From positions 62,001-126,000 of the forward strand of contig JAFCGF010000006.1 of assembly GCA_017608295.1 (NCBI GenBank): a stretch of DNA of 64,000 nucleotides, given 5' to 3'. Shown here piece after piece: positions 8,756-18,598 of the stretch (position 1 is the stretch's first letter; each line of letters opens with the position of its first letter). The stretch comes from Candidatus Woesearchaeota archaeon (GTDB lineage: Archaea; Nanoarchaeota; Nanoarchaeia; Woesearchaeales; JAGVZT01). The notes under the pieces are model-generated. The model saw nothing but the letters and a program-made list of their open reading frames with translations, had not been told where the DNA came from and did no database searches. The translations under genes were made by a program, and so were the position numbers.

Positions 8756-11461
8756 ATGGACTTCAGGCGGCTAGCCCCTGTTGTGGGTGCAGGGTTGGGA
8801 ATCGCGACTCTCATTATCCTGCCCTCGCTATTCTCATTGCTTGCTGATTACTTCTGGTTCGATAACCTCACTTATGGCAGCGTCTTCACTACTATCTTCT
8901 TCACTAAGCTCGCGCTCGCGTTCCTCTTTGCGCTCGTGGCGTTCCTTGTCTATTATCTGCCTCACATACTGCTACTCCGCAAGCTGAAGCAGCCGAAGAA
9001 GCTATACTTCCACGTCGGCATCGTCCTGGCAGCGCTGGCTGGCCTCTCCGCGAGTGGGCTCTGGGAGCAGGTGCTCCTGTTCTTCAACGCGACCACATTC
9101 GCTCTCGCCGACCCGGTGTTTGGCCACGACATAGGCTTCTATGTCTTCCAGCTGCCACTGTTGACGCGGCTGGTTTTCTCCCTTTTTATGCTGTTTGTCA
9201 TCACGTTCATGAGCCTTGTTATCACAGTGATTGTCGCCACGCCGGGGAAGATACGTCAGGTGGACGAGTTTGGCATAGAGCACCCACTGAAGGACTATGA
9301 CTTTGCAGCAGCCTGGAAGAAAGTGGAGAGCGAACCAGTCTTGCTTGCGCTGTTCTCCGGCTTGGGGGGTGCCCTCCTCCTGCTCCTCGCTGCTCTCCTG
9401 TACCTCAACCGCTTCATGCTCCTTTACTCTCGGCGCGGCGCGGTCTTCGGTGCCGCGTTCACTGATGTATATATCTCCCTGCCGGTGCTCAACATACTCG
9501 TCTTCCTCAGCATCGTCACGGCTATCGCGTTGCTCTCGTTCTGGAAGGTACGCAGCGTCAAGTTGCTCGCCGTGTTGCTTTCCCTGCTCGTCATCATCGG
9601 TATCGGGGGTGGTATCGTCGCCAGTGTCGTGCAGGGCCTGCTCGTGGAGCCGGACGAGTTCAACAAGGAAGAACTCTTCATCGAGCGCAACATCCACTTT
9701 ACGGATGTCGCATATGGTCTCGACAAGGTGGAGGAGTCTCAGTACGAGCTCGCGTCCAACCTCACGCTTGAATCGCTGGAGCGCAATCCCGGCACGGTCA
9801 AGAACATCCGTGTGTGGGACTGGCGTCCGCTCCTGAAGACCTACAATGAGCTCCAAATCTTCCGTACATACTATACGTTCCTCGATGTGGACATCGATCG
9901 CTATATGCTTGATGATGAGCTCATCCAGCTTATGATATCGCCAAGGGAGATGAACACCGCAGCCCTTTCTCCGGAGTCACGTACCTGGGTGAACCGCCAT
10001 CTTGTCTATACCCATGGGTATGGTGTGGTGGCAAGCCCGATGAACGAGATTAGCCAAGGGGGCCTGCCTACACTCTACCTCAAGGATATCCCCCCCGTGC
10101 CCAGCGACGGCCTGCGCGTCGATCGCCCGGAGATCTACTTTGGAGAGAACACTAAGGATTATGTTGTCGTGCGCACCACCACCAAGGAGTTAGACTACCC
10201 CAGCGGAAACGATAACGTGTACGTGAATTATGAGGGTTCTGGAGGCATCCAGCTCTCGGGATTCAAGCGGCTCGCCTTCTCCGTGAAGTTCGCTGACCTG
10301 AAACTTTTCTTCTCTGATTCCTTGACAGAGGAGAGCAGGATAATGCTGCATCGCGATATTCGTGACAGGGCCCGGACTATTGCGCCTTTCCTCAGGTACG
10401 ACCGCGACCCGTACATTGTCGTCGCCGAGGACAGGCTCTATTGGATATACGACGCCTATACGGTCACTGACCGCTACCCCTACTCTAAGCCGTTCAGCAC
10501 GCTTCCCGGAGAGATGAACTACATCCGCAACTCAGTCAAGGTGGTGATTGATGCCTACACTGGTGAGACCACGTTTTACGCAATCGGCGAGGATCCGCTG
10601 CGGGACGCCTACGCGAAGATTTTCCCGGCGCTGTTCACGCCCCTGGATGAGATGCCCGCTGCTCTCAGGCCTCACCTGCGCTATCCCCAGGACCTCTTCG
10701 AGGCGCAGTCCCATATATATCTAGACTATCACATGAAGGACCCGAAGGTCTTCTACAACCGCGAGGACAGCTGGGAGATCCCTGATGAGGTGTACAGGGG
10801 CAGTACCCAGCGCATGGAGCCCTACTACATCATCATGAGCCTGCCCGGGACAGGCAGGGAAGAGTTCATCCAGATACAGCCGTTCGTGCCGCGCGGCAAG
10901 CAGAACCTTATTGGATGGATGACTGCCCGCTCCGATCCTCCGCACTACGGCGAGCTGCAGACATTCCTCTTCTCGAAGCAGGAGCTTGCCTTCGGGCCGT
11001 TGCAGATTGAGGCGCGGATTGACCAGGATGCGGACATCTCGCAGGAGATAACCCTGTGGAGCAGCGCGGGCTCGAACGTGATTCGGGGAAATCTCATCGC
11101 GCTGCCCATCGAGAACTCTATCCTGTACATCGAGCCGCTCTTCCTGGTTTCTACTCAGAAGGGGACGCTGCCCGAGGTGAAGCGGGTCATCCTCGCCGAG
11201 GGGGACAGGCTGACGATGATGCCTGACCTTGACAGCGCGCTCACCGCTCTGCTCTCCCGGGACTCGTCGGATGTCTTAGATAGCGTGGGTTCGGGTGTTG
11301 TGCTTGACGTACACGCCCTGGTGGATGAGGCGCTCCAATACTATGCTCAGGCAGACGAATGTCTCCGGGAGGGTGACCTTGCAGGATACGCAGAGAACAT
11401 GCGGCTCGTGAAAGTCTCTCTGGATGAGATTAGTGGCTCATCGGACGCCTCGGATTCCTGA
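8756..11461 (+). CDS. UPF0182 family large membrane protein
   Basis: A 901-residue protein. The N-terminal third has about seven membrane segments, and the remainder is a large soluble, probably extracytoplasmic region with WDWRPL, YYTFLDVDIDRY, WVNRHLVYTHGYG, YFGE and SKPFSTLPGEMNYIRNSVKVV. These segments are characteristic of UPF0182, known from bacteria and some archaea with no established function. ATG 8756 is chosen by TATA spacing. Third codon positions are strongly G/C-rich, more so than in neighbours, which could reflect transfer (impression, not calculated). Confidence 0.88.
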   Translation: MDFRRLAPVVGAGLGIATLIILPSLFSLLADYFWFDNLTYGSVFTTIFFTKLALAFLFALVAFLVYYLPHILLLRKLKQPKKLYFHVGIVLAALAGLSASGLWEQVLLFFNATTFALADPVFGHDIGFYVFQLPLLTRLVFSLFMLFVITFMSLVITVIVATPGKIRQVDEFGIEHPLKDYDFAAAWKKVESEPVLLALFSGLGGALLLLLAALLYLNRFMLLYSRRGAVFGAAFTDVYISLPVLNILVFLSIVTAIALLSFWKVRSVKLLAVLLSLLVIIGIGGGIVASVVQGLLVEPDEFNKEELFIERNIHFTDVAYGLDKVEESQYELASNLTLESLERNPGTVKNIRVWDWRPLLKTYNELQIFRTYYTFLDVDIDRYMLDDELIQLMISPREMNTAALSPESRTWVNRHLVYTHGYGVVASPMNEISQGGLPTLYLKDIPPVPSDGLRVDRPEIYFGENTKDYVVVRTTTKELDYPSGNDNVYVNYEGSGGIQLSGFKRLAFSVKFADLKLFFSDSLTEESRIMLHRDIRDRARTIAPFLRYDRDPYIVVAEDRLYWIYDAYTVTDRYPYSKPFSTLPGEMNYIRNSVKVVIDAYTGETTFYAIGEDPLRDAYAKIFPALFTPLDEMPAALRPHLRYPQDLFEAQSHIYLDYHMKDPKVFYNREDSWEIPDEVYRGSTQRMEPYYIIMSLPGTGREEFIQIQPFVPRGKQNLIGWMTARSDPPHYGELQTFLFSKQELAFGPLQIEARIDQDADISQEITLWSSAGSNVIRGNLIALPIENSILYIEPLFLVSTQKGTLPEVKRVILAEGDRLTMMPDLDSALTALLSRDSSDVLDSVGSGVVLDVHALVDEALQYYAQADECLREGDLAGYAENMRLVKVSLDEISGSSDASDS

Positions 11462-11497
11462 GGAGACTTCTGAATGGCTGCTGAGAACTGAGGAATA

Positions 11498-12079
11498 TCA
11501 GTGCTTGCGCTTGTTCTGGCTTTTCTTCGGGCTTTGCCCCTTGTTTTTTTCCTCTGGCCTTAGGTCATGCAAGTACTCTGAAGCCATGATAAACTCGTCA
11601 GCAGCGTCAATGAGATGGCTTGATACGTGGTCCTGATGCGCTACTATAGTGACAGTCTTGCCGAACTCGTGAATCTTATCAATAGCAGGAATAAAATCCT
11701 CGTCTCCTGAGAAAAGCACGACATGATCATAAGCGTCCTCGTAGGCGCCGCACACAAGGTCGACGCATATCATGGAATCCACTTTTTTTTCAGCCCAATG
11801 ATTACCATGCTGCCTTAGGTTGCCAAGTTTCACATCAACGTCAGGGAAGGTTTCAAGCATATCAAGAAACCGATTCTGCCTATCGTATTTCGAATGATTA
11901 TCAGGAAGCTCAGACGTGAAATAATGGATTCCCGTAGGTTCTCTGGTACCGTACAGGCGCTCGAGGAGAATCATAAAGTTCTCTTTAGGCCAGCTATATT
12001 GTGGGATTCCTTCATGTTTCAGCGTATGCCGGAGATTCTCTCCGTCGATAAAGACCGCGACACGCTCCTCAAGCCCCAT
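11498..12079 (-). CDS. NYN (PIN-like) domain protein, LabA/DUF88 type
   Basis: A 193-residue protein with the acidic PIN-like site of NYN domains: FIDGENL near residue 10, EKKVDSMICVDL near 100 and LFSGDEDFIPAI near 125. NYN proteins are predicted metal-dependent RNases. The last ~25 residues are lysine-rich and may bind RNA. TATA-like GATTTATAAAC (minus strand, about 12100-12110) is centred 26 bases before the start. It converges on the UPF0182 gene. Confidence 0.87.
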   Translation of the reverse strand: MGLEERVAVFIDGENLRHTLKHEGIPQYSWPKENFMILLERLYGTREPTGIHYFTSELPDNHSKYDRQNRFLDMLETFPDVDVKLGNLRQHGNHWAEKKVDSMICVDLVCGAYEDAYDHVVLFSGDEDFIPAIDKIHEFGKTVTIVAHQDHVSSHLIDAADEFIMASEYLHDLRPEEKNKGQSPKKSQNKRKH

Positions 12080-12099
12080 ATTCTTTAATTGATTCGAGA

Positions 12100-12207
12100 G
12101 TTTATAAATCTTTCTATTATTAATCCCTAATCAGTACTAACTACTTGCTGATTTATTCCATTTCACTGGACACACTGGCCATCCCCGCGACGACAATGTT
12201 TTTATAG
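12100..12207. promoter_or_regulatory. Divergent TATA boxes, NYN gene and hef
   Basis: Minus-strand GATTTATAAAC lies at about 12100-12110, 26 bases before ATG 12079. Plus-strand TTTTTATAG at 12199-12207 lies about 27-30 bases before ATG 12234. The roughly 150-base gap holds no other recognisable element. Confidence 0.5.
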
Positions 12208-12233
12208 CGACTGCACTGTCCTGACGAGGGGAA

Positions 12234-14483
12234 ATGATAAAGGGATTCACGCCGAGGCTCTATCAGGAGACTATCCTAGCCACTGCAGCGCTCCACAACA
12301 CCCTTGTCGTCCTTCCCACAGGGATGGGCAAGACATTTGTGTTCCTCATGCTCGCTGCGCAGCGCTTTAAGCAATATCCTGATTCCAAGATACTTCTCCT
12401 GGGCCCAACAAGGCCGCTTATTGACCAGTACTATCGCGTGTTCGTGGACAACTTTGAAATCCCAGAAGAGGAATTGGTCATCTTTACAGGTATGGTCTCG
12501 CCTGAGAAGCGCGAGAAGCTCTGGAAGGATAAGCGTATTATTTTCTCGACTCCCCAGGGAATGGAGAACGATATCCTCTCCGGCAGGATAGACCTCAGTG
12601 ATGTCTCGCTCATCGGCTTTGACGAGGCTCACCGCGCGGTCGGGAACTATTCCTATGTGTGGATTGCGAAGCGCTACATGGCAAAGGCGAGGTTCCCCAG
12701 AGTCATCGGAATGACTGCATCTCCGGGCTCGACAATGGAAAAGATAGAGGAAGTGTGCAAGAGCCTCCATGTCGAGGAGATAGAGGTCCGCACTGAGACT
12801 GACCCTGATGTGAAGCCCTATATCCAGGAGACAACGATTGAATGGGTCGAGGTCACGCTGTCTGAATCCTTCAGGAAAGTTCACAAATATCTTACAGATT
12901 GCATCCGCTCAAAGGTGGAGGATCTGAGAAATATCGGCATCTCCACAGGAAAGCTGAGAATGACGAGGAGAGAGATGCTGGATTTGCAGAGGCAGATACA
13001 GGGCAGGCTTGCCAGTGGAGAGCGTGACTTCACCCTGATGCGCGCATCATCTATCCTGGCTGAGGCGATGAAGGTAGAGCACGCGCTTGGGCTTATTGAA
13101 AGCCAGGGTGTCCTTCCCTTACACCAATATCTCTCAAAGCTTCAGGACGAGTCCCGTACCACTAAGGTGAAAGCGGTGAAGAACCTTGTCAAGGACCTCA
13201 ACTTCCGCTCAGCAAAAATCCTGACAGAGCGCCTTATCCAGTCCAATGCAGAGCATCCAAAGCTCTCCGCGTTGAGGAATACTGTACATAGCGAACTTTC
13301 CAAGGAAGGGGAGAAGCGCATCATGGTCTTCACCCAGTTCCGGGATACAGCCACTTCCCTGGTGAATGAGCTCAATGGCCTTGATAGTGTAGATGCCCGC
13401 CTCTTCGTCGGTCAGACCAAGAAAGGCGGGACTGGCATGACGCAGAAGCAGCAGAAGGAAATGCTCGAGGAATTCTCAGGGGGACAGTTCAATGTGCTGG
13501 TCGCGACTTCTATTGGTGAGGAAGGCCTTGATATTCCCAAGGTTGACATGGTGGTGTTCTTTGAGCCTGTGCCGAGTGCCATACGTAGCATCCAACGCAG
13601 AGGTCGCACAGGCCGGCTTGAGAAGGGCAGAGTCGTTGTGCTTATTTCAAAGGATACCAGAGATGTTGGCATGCGCTGGATTGCCCACCGTAAAGAGGAG
13701 CGGATGTACCGCGTCCTTGATAAGCTGAAGCGGAAGATTGGCAAGGGAACCCGTGCTGCTCCAGTGAAAAAGCCTGCTGCTGATAGGTCTCAATCCACGC
13801 TCAAGACATTTGCCGAGCTGCCTGGCGAGGGCCTGAAAATCTTCGCTGACTACCGAGAAAAAGATTCGCAGTCAGTGCGTGCGCTTTCAGATGCCGGAGT
13901 TGACCTCACGCTCACCACGCTGCAGAGCGCTGACTTTGTCGTTTCCAGTAGAGTTGGCATAGAGCTCAAGACAGTGCCTGATTTTGTCGATTCGCTGGTT
14001 GACGGCAGGCTGCTGAACCAGCTGAAGGGACTTAAGAAATCCTTCGAGCAGCCGCTTGTCATTGTCGAGGGAGTGCAGGATATCTACTCCATGAGGAGAG
14101 TACATCCGAACGCGATACGCGGAATGCTCACCACCATCGCGGTGAGCTATAATATCCCCATCATATTCTCCCGTTCTGCAGAGGAAACAACGAATTACCT
14201 TATGCTCATCGCCAAGAGGGAGCAGGAACTCGGCTCCAAGAATTTTTCTCCGCACGGCTCGAAAAAGCCAGCCTCAACGCGGGAACTTCAGGAATATGTT
14301 GTGAGCGCCCTCCCCGGGGTAGGGCCTTCTTTGGCAAAGCAAATGCTATCAGAACTGGGAAGTGTCGAGACCATATTTGCCGCAAACGAGAAGAGCCTGA
14401 GAGCTATAGACAATATCGGCGAGAAGAAAGCCAAAGAGATACGGCGCGTCGTAGAGAAGGAATACCACCGTAAGCCAGCTTAG
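12234..14483 (+). CDS. hef: Hef helicase/nuclease (FANCM/XPF family)
   Basis: A 749-residue protein with an SF2 helicase module (LPTGMGKT at 27-34, DEAH at 130-133, TASPG near 161, QRRGRTGR), then an ERCC4/XPF nuclease domain at about 530-660 and a tandem helix-hairpin-helix at about 690-745 (LPGVGPSLAKQML, NIGEKKAKEI). Hef processes stalled forks and branched DNA. The nuclease motif reads D567...E577-L578-K579, so the central arginine of the usual ERK triad is leucine; activity may be changed. GAGGGG sits just before ATG. Confidence 0.95.
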   Translation: MIKGFTPRLYQETILATAALHNTLVVLPTGMGKTFVFLMLAAQRFKQYPDSKILLLGPTRPLIDQYYRVFVDNFEIPEEELVIFTGMVSPEKREKLWKDKRIIFSTPQGMENDILSGRIDLSDVSLIGFDEAHRAVGNYSYVWIAKRYMAKARFPRVIGMTASPGSTMEKIEEVCKSLHVEEIEVRTETDPDVKPYIQETTIEWVEVTLSESFRKVHKYLTDCIRSKVEDLRNIGISTGKLRMTRREMLDLQRQIQGRLASGERDFTLMRASSILAEAMKVEHALGLIESQGVLPLHQYLSKLQDESRTTKVKAVKNLVKDLNFRSAKILTERLIQSNAEHPKLSALRNTVHSELSKEGEKRIMVFTQFRDTATSLVNELNGLDSVDARLFVGQTKKGGTGMTQKQQKEMLEEFSGGQFNVLVATSIGEEGLDIPKVDMVVFFEPVPSAIRSIQRRGRTGRLEKGRVVVLISKDTRDVGMRWIAHRKEERMYRVLDKLKRKIGKGTRAAPVKKPAADRSQSTLKTFAELPGEGLKIFADYREKDSQSVRALSDAGVDLTLTTLQSADFVVSSRVGIELKTVPDFVDSLVDGRLLNQLKGLKKSFEQPLVIVEGVQDIYSMRRVHPNAIRGMLTTIAVSYNIPIIFSRSAEETTNYLMLIAKREQELGSKNFSPHGSKKPASTRELQEYVVSALPGVGPSLAKQMLSELGSVETIFAANEKSLRAIDNIGEKKAKEIRRVVEKEYHRKPA

Positions 14484-14487
14484 CTAA

Positions 14488-14670
14488 CTATTTCTGCAGA
14501 TAAAATATGAACCTGAAGGAAAATGCCAGGAGTATGCAGGCGATTCCACCGATGATATACCATTCATGGTGGGGAATAGGGTTTGGAGAGAGGAGAGTTG
14601 TCAGGACAAGCAGCCCTCCGAAGAACATGAATATCAGTGTTAGTACACCAACTAAAGGATTATCTGCCAT
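14488..14670 (-). CDS. Small two-segment membrane protein
   Basis: A 60-residue protein with two hydrophobic helices (about 5-27 and 38-57). It lies four bases downstream of the secretion ATPase on the same strand, so it is probably the last gene of that transcript. No family is recognised. The tight spacing and clean membrane topology support it as real. It could be a small anchor for the ATPase (inference). Confidence 0.6.
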   Translation of the reverse strand: MADNPLVGVLTLIFMFFGGLLVLTTLLSPNPIPHHEWYIIGGIACILLAFSFRFIFYLQK

Positions 14671-14674
14671 ATAC

Positions 14675-16957
14675 CTACACCTTTAACTTCTTGATTTCGT
14701 ACTTGAGCCATTCTTCCCATTTCACGAAAATTTTCTTGGAATCCAGGCTTCCGCTCTCTTCGAGGATATCGTCGCTTATCCTGTGGAACTTATCATTCGC
14801 AAGCACGACAAAGTCCGCCTCAAGCAGGTCGGGCATTTTCGTCTTCTCCGCATATTGAACAATGGTCTCCTTTATCTTTCCCCTGAGGGTGATGTTATCC
14901 CACACCGCGTCCCAGTTGCCTGCGAATTCTTTGATATTGCCTGCGATGCTCTTAAGAATCTCCGAGTCGCCGTTGATGAGGTCGCGGCTCGGCTCGAGTT
15001 GGTCATTGATGGAGTTATAGCGCATGAGGTCGACAAAGCCGCCTTCGGCCATAGGGTCCTGCTCCCAGTGCTTTCTTACCTCAGTTATCTGCGTGACACG
15101 TCTCCACTTATGGAGACCGTCCGCGCTCCGTATGGGATTCGCGACAACGATAATATCAGTCGCTTTGAAGGATGTCTTCGGCACTCTAAGGTCGTTGACG
15201 ACACGGTCGTACACTCCATAGGGCGAATCCCCGTGGATAGTACCTGCGACAACATTCGCCAGCGCGCCGACGCGCATCGCCTCGTACAATGAGCGTGCCT
15301 CGTCACTTCGCACCTCGCCCACAATCAGGGCAGAATCGCCCATACGCAGGGTCGTCCGAATACCCTCTTCAGCAGACACTTCAGTGGTGCCGTGCGTCAA
15401 GGCGGAGGCTACTTTCAACGCCTGCAGGTTGTACCCTAGTTTCCTCAACGAGGTGGTGGGCAGTTCTAGCGTATCTTCAATGGTGATGATGCGGAACTTT
15501 CGCATGATCTCGACTATCATCGAGCCGAGCAATGAGGTCTTACCTGCTGAGCGTGTTCCGGCAACAAGAAAAGTCCTCGAGCCGTCGACGAGGAAACTGA
15601 GAATGCCTGCAGCGAGAGGATTAATCATGCCTGCTTTGATGAATAGGGGCAGGGTCCATGGCTTATCCCTGTGCCTTCTGAAGGCGAATGCCAGTCCGTT
15701 AGGATTGAGTGGCTCTGAGACCGCGGCGACTCTTGCCCTTGCTCCTGGAAGATGGAGTTCAGTATCGAGGATGGGATTCGCCTCGTCCAAGGGCCTGCCT
15801 GATATCATCCTGAGCTTTGTCGCCCAGGATTCGACCTCGCCCCTCGTCGGGATGATGTTTGTGTAGCAGTTGTCATGCTTGCCGTGCACCAGGAACATGG
15901 GAATCTCTCCCGGAGGAGAGTTTACTGTGATGTCCTGCACCTCCGGGTCCTGAAGTATAACTTCAATGAGGCCGAAACCGACAGTATATCTGACAAGAAT
16001 ACTAGTGAGTATGTCTATTTCCTTTGAGCGGAGTTTGAGGTTTCTGGTTGTTGCCAATTCCTCGATGAGGTCATGGCCGACATTATGGAAGACCTGCCGC
16101 ATCCTTGAAGGGTCCACGAACTCCTGGCGTGAGGGCTTGTGCTCCGCGATGATGTTCCTGGCAAGGTCAAGGATTTCATATTTCTCCTCAGAGAGCTTAA
16201 ATTCAGGGGGCATAAGATGATACAGCGGCTGGATTGTATTCGGCACGTTGAAGATGGTGACCTCACTGCTCCCCAAGGTGTAGCTGTCAATTTCCTGCGC
16301 TTCGGCAGGAAATGAGGACATCAGCTTTGTGAACATGAAATCCGGCTTCACGCTCGGGTTGAAGACCTTCCTGTAGATTGAGCGGTCTCCTGCGCGGTAG
16401 CCAGCCAGATACGCCTTGACCTGGTGGATGAGTTTACTCTTCTCGAGGAGCCCGAGGACATACTCGCAAAGAGAGACGTAATGCTTGATGGCCTTGATGT
16501 AGTTCTCATCCACTTCCTTGTCAAGGGAGATGCGCTCCCTCCTGATAATCCTCCTCAGGATGACGTATGCCCCAATGGGATCTGCTTTGAGGGTGTTGTA
16601 GATGAGATTTCTCAGTTCTGTGTAGCGCTGGTGGAGAAGCCTTGAGGTATAGTCAGGGGCAAGCATCCGGTAGCTGAACATCTCCTTCTCTTTCATCAGC
16701 TTATCGTAGATGCGCGCAATCTCCTGGAGCATCTGTGTCTGGTCAAAACTATACTCATAGTCCCTTTTCTCGAGGAAGACAATCTTGGTGACGTCCTTAT
16801 TCTCACTGAGCCGCGAGATGGTGCGCGCCATGCAGATGGCATCGTCCTCGAGCGATGGAGTTATTGATGTGCCCTCGTAATTCACCCTGAGGATAGCTCC
16901 TTCATCCTCATGAACAACCTCATATTCTCCCGGTTTGATACCTTGATTGAATAGCAT
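14675..16957 (-). CDS. Type II/IV secretion system ATPase (GspE/TadA/ArlI-like)
   Basis: A 760-residue ATPase. An N-terminal helical region of about 350 residues precedes the C-terminal RecA-like motor with Walker A AGTRSAGKTS, the TIEDTLELP box, and the AGTIHGDSPYGVYDRV His box. Such ATPases power archaeal type IV pili, archaella or secretion. The matching membrane platform (TadC/ArlJ, about 500 residues) is not in the window. The start has a minus-strand TATA-like GCACTATAAG (16981-16990) about 27 bases upstream. Coiled-coil genes diverge from it. Confidence 0.9.
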   Translation of the reverse strand: MLFNQGIKPGEYEVVHEDEGAILRVNYEGTSITPSLEDDAICMARTISRLSENKDVTKIVFLEKRDYEYSFDQTQMLQEIARIYDKLMKEKEMFSYRMLAPDYTSRLLHQRYTELRNLIYNTLKADPIGAYVILRRIIRRERISLDKEVDENYIKAIKHYVSLCEYVLGLLEKSKLIHQVKAYLAGYRAGDRSIYRKVFNPSVKPDFMFTKLMSSFPAEAQEIDSYTLGSSEVTIFNVPNTIQPLYHLMPPEFKLSEEKYEILDLARNIIAEHKPSRQEFVDPSRMRQVFHNVGHDLIEELATTRNLKLRSKEIDILTSILVRYTVGFGLIEVILQDPEVQDITVNSPPGEIPMFLVHGKHDNCYTNIIPTRGEVESWATKLRMISGRPLDEANPILDTELHLPGARARVAAVSEPLNPNGLAFAFRRHRDKPWTLPLFIKAGMINPLAAGILSFLVDGSRTFLVAGTRSAGKTSLLGSMIVEIMRKFRIITIEDTLELPTTSLRKLGYNLQALKVASALTHGTTEVSAEEGIRTTLRMGDSALIVGEVRSDEARSLYEAMRVGALANVVAGTIHGDSPYGVYDRVVNDLRVPKTSFKATDIIVVANPIRSADGLHKWRRVTQITEVRKHWEQDPMAEGGFVDLMRYNSINDQLEPSRDLINGDSEILKSIAGNIKEFAGNWDAVWDNITLRGKIKETIVQYAEKTKMPDLLEADFVVLANDKFHRISDDILEESGSLDSKKIFVKWEEWLKYEIKKLKV

Positions 16958-16980
16958 AACTCTTCCCTGACCGTAAAGTT

Positions 16981-17080
16981 CTTATAGTGCTTTTCTCACA
17001 GACTATATTGCGTGATGATAAAGGCCGTGCCTTATAGCCTCCTCTAGCTGGCTATACTCTGGGATGAGCCGATTTATAAA
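16981..17080. promoter_or_regulatory. Divergent promoters, secretion ATPase and coiled-coil gene
   Basis: Minus-strand GCACTATAAG (16981-16990) serves the ATPase. Plus-strand GATTTATAAA (17071-17080) is about 21 bases before ATG 17096. Both genes would be leaderless. Confidence 0.45.
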
Positions 17081-17095
17081 ACTGTCGGATTCACC

Positions 17096-17587
17096 ATGGG
17101 ACTCTTCGATAAAGAGGAAAAGGAAAACTCTTCAGAGCAGGATGACCTATTTGGCAGGCCCCTGCCCGGCGCTGAGGCCCAGCCCTCAGGAAAAAGGGCT
17201 CCACAGCAGTCTGTTACAGCGTCTGCACCCGGAATGATGGACCAGATGGGAAGCCTGAACCGCAGGCTCAAGATGCTTGAGGAGCGCAGCCAGAACATCT
17301 CAAAGAGGATGCAGCTCACCGACCACAATATGATTGAGGGCACGAAAAAGCTCCATGCTGAAATACGTGCCCATACAGGGGAAATCCAGGAGATCAGGGA
17401 GACGCTGAGGGAGATTAAAGAGAAGATTGCCCTCATCATCAGGGAGTTCAAGAATGTGCCTCGCAAGGAGGACATGAAGGTTCTCGAGAAATATGTTACC
17501 CTTTGGAACCCTATGGAATTTGTCACGAGAAAGCAGGCGGAGAAGATTATCAAGCAGATGATGGAAGAGCAGGAGGATGAGGAGTAG
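17096..17587 (+). CDS. Coiled-coil protein resembling archaellum ArlC/D/E
   Basis: A 163-residue soluble protein. A disordered acidic/proline-rich N-terminus (1-45) leads to a long coiled coil (about 50-130), then YVTLWNPMEFVTRKQAEKII near the C-terminus. That segment resembles the end of the archaellum accessory proteins ArlC/D/E (FlaC/D/E), which couple the motor to chemotaxis or form its cytoplasmic ring. The position opposite the secretion ATPase fits. Assignment is by motif resemblance and context only. Confidence 0.6.
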   Translation: MGLFDKEEKENSSEQDDLFGRPLPGAEAQPSGKRAPQQSVTASAPGMMDQMGSLNRRLKMLEERSQNISKRMQLTDHNMIEGTKKLHAEIRAHTGEIQEIRETLREIKEKIALIIREFKNVPRKEDMKVLEKYVTLWNPMEFVTRKQAEKIIKQMMEEQEDEE

Positions 17588-17654
17588 TGATGGCTGAGAC
17601 TGCTTCCAAGCAAAAGCTTTAAAAATCAGCACGAGGTCAGATGAGGTGTTAACC

Positions 17655-18530
17655 ATGGCGCTTTTCGGTTCAGACAAACAGGAGGGAGCACCCGCACAGC
17701 CCGCTGGTCCAGGACAGGTCCCTGTGCAAGAGGTAGTAAACATGAAGAACCAGGGCTTAACCAATAACCAGATTATCCAGAACCTTCAGAGAGAGGGCTA
17801 TAAGTCTCATCAGATATTCGATGCTATGAACCAGGCAGACCTGCACCTATCTCAGGGCGCCGGAGGCGCCCCAGCTGAGGCTGCCCCTCAGCAGCCTGCA
17901 GCAGCACCTCCTCAGCAGTCACCAGCAGACCCTCAAGTTTCTCCCTATTACCAGAATGACCCTGCCCAGCCCTGGCCTGGAAGCGAGCAGCAGCCGCCAC
18001 AGCAGCAGGCAGCACCCCCTCAGCAGCCTCCTCAGCAGCCTCACGATCCTTTCAGTGTTCCTGTGGACAAAGTGCCGCCTGCTGAGGATCCATTGCTTGG
18101 CCAGCCAGGGATGGGACAGCAGCAGCAGCCAGCTCCAGCAGCCCCAATGACAGCCCCCCTTACAGGTCCTGCAGAAGAGGATTCTGTCGACAGGATTGAA
18201 GAGGTTGCAGAGGCTATCATCGATGAGAAGTGGTCAGAGCTGATGAAGCACATTCAGAAAGTCATCGACTGGAAGGGCCGTGTAGATTCCCGGATTGTCG
18301 AGATGGAGAACAAGTTCAAGGGCCTTGAAGCTCAGTTCGACAAGCTCCACGAGAGTATCATCGGCAAGATTGAGGAATATGATGAGAACATACGCGATGT
18401 AGGGACCGAGATGAAGGGCATGGAAAAGGTCTTCCAGAAGATTATCCCTGAGCTGTCGTCCAATGTCGCTGAGCTTTCGAAGCTCACTGATACGATAAAG
18501 GATGACACTAAGAAGAAGAAAAAGAAGTAA
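17655..18530 (+). CDS. Proline/glutamine-rich coiled-coil protein of the pilus-like cluster
   Basis: A 291-residue protein in three parts: residues 1-12 (ALFGSDK, like the MGLFDKEE start of the previous gene), a helical module at about 20-65 (NQGLTNNQIIQNLQREGY, DAMNQADL), a low-complexity P/Q/A linker at about 70-170, and a C-terminal coiled coil ending in poly-Lys. It seems a paralogue in layout of the preceding coiled-coil gene. ATG 17655 is chosen because GAGGTG lies upstream. I do not recognise an enzymatic function; a scaffold role is inferred. Confidence 0.65.
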   Translation: MALFGSDKQEGAPAQPAGPGQVPVQEVVNMKNQGLTNNQIIQNLQREGYKSHQIFDAMNQADLHLSQGAGGAPAEAAPQQPAAAPPQQSPADPQVSPYYQNDPAQPWPGSEQQPPQQQAAPPQQPPQQPHDPFSVPVDKVPPAEDPLLGQPGMGQQQQPAPAAPMTAPLTGPAEEDSVDRIEEVAEAIIDEKWSELMKHIQKVIDWKGRVDSRIVEMENKFKGLEAQFDKLHESIIGKIEEYDENIRDVGTEMKGMEKVFQKIIPELSSNVAELSKLTDTIKDDTKKKKKK

Positions 18531-18598
18531 CTGCTTGATTCTGCTTTGTTTGATTGTAGCTAGCTCTAATTACAAGATAAAAAATAAGAAACTATTCA

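Noticed and set aside
9002..9856. Long 284-codon antisense frame to the UPF0182 gene
   Set aside because: Highly charged composition is the mirror of hydrophobic codons on the other strand; no start signals.
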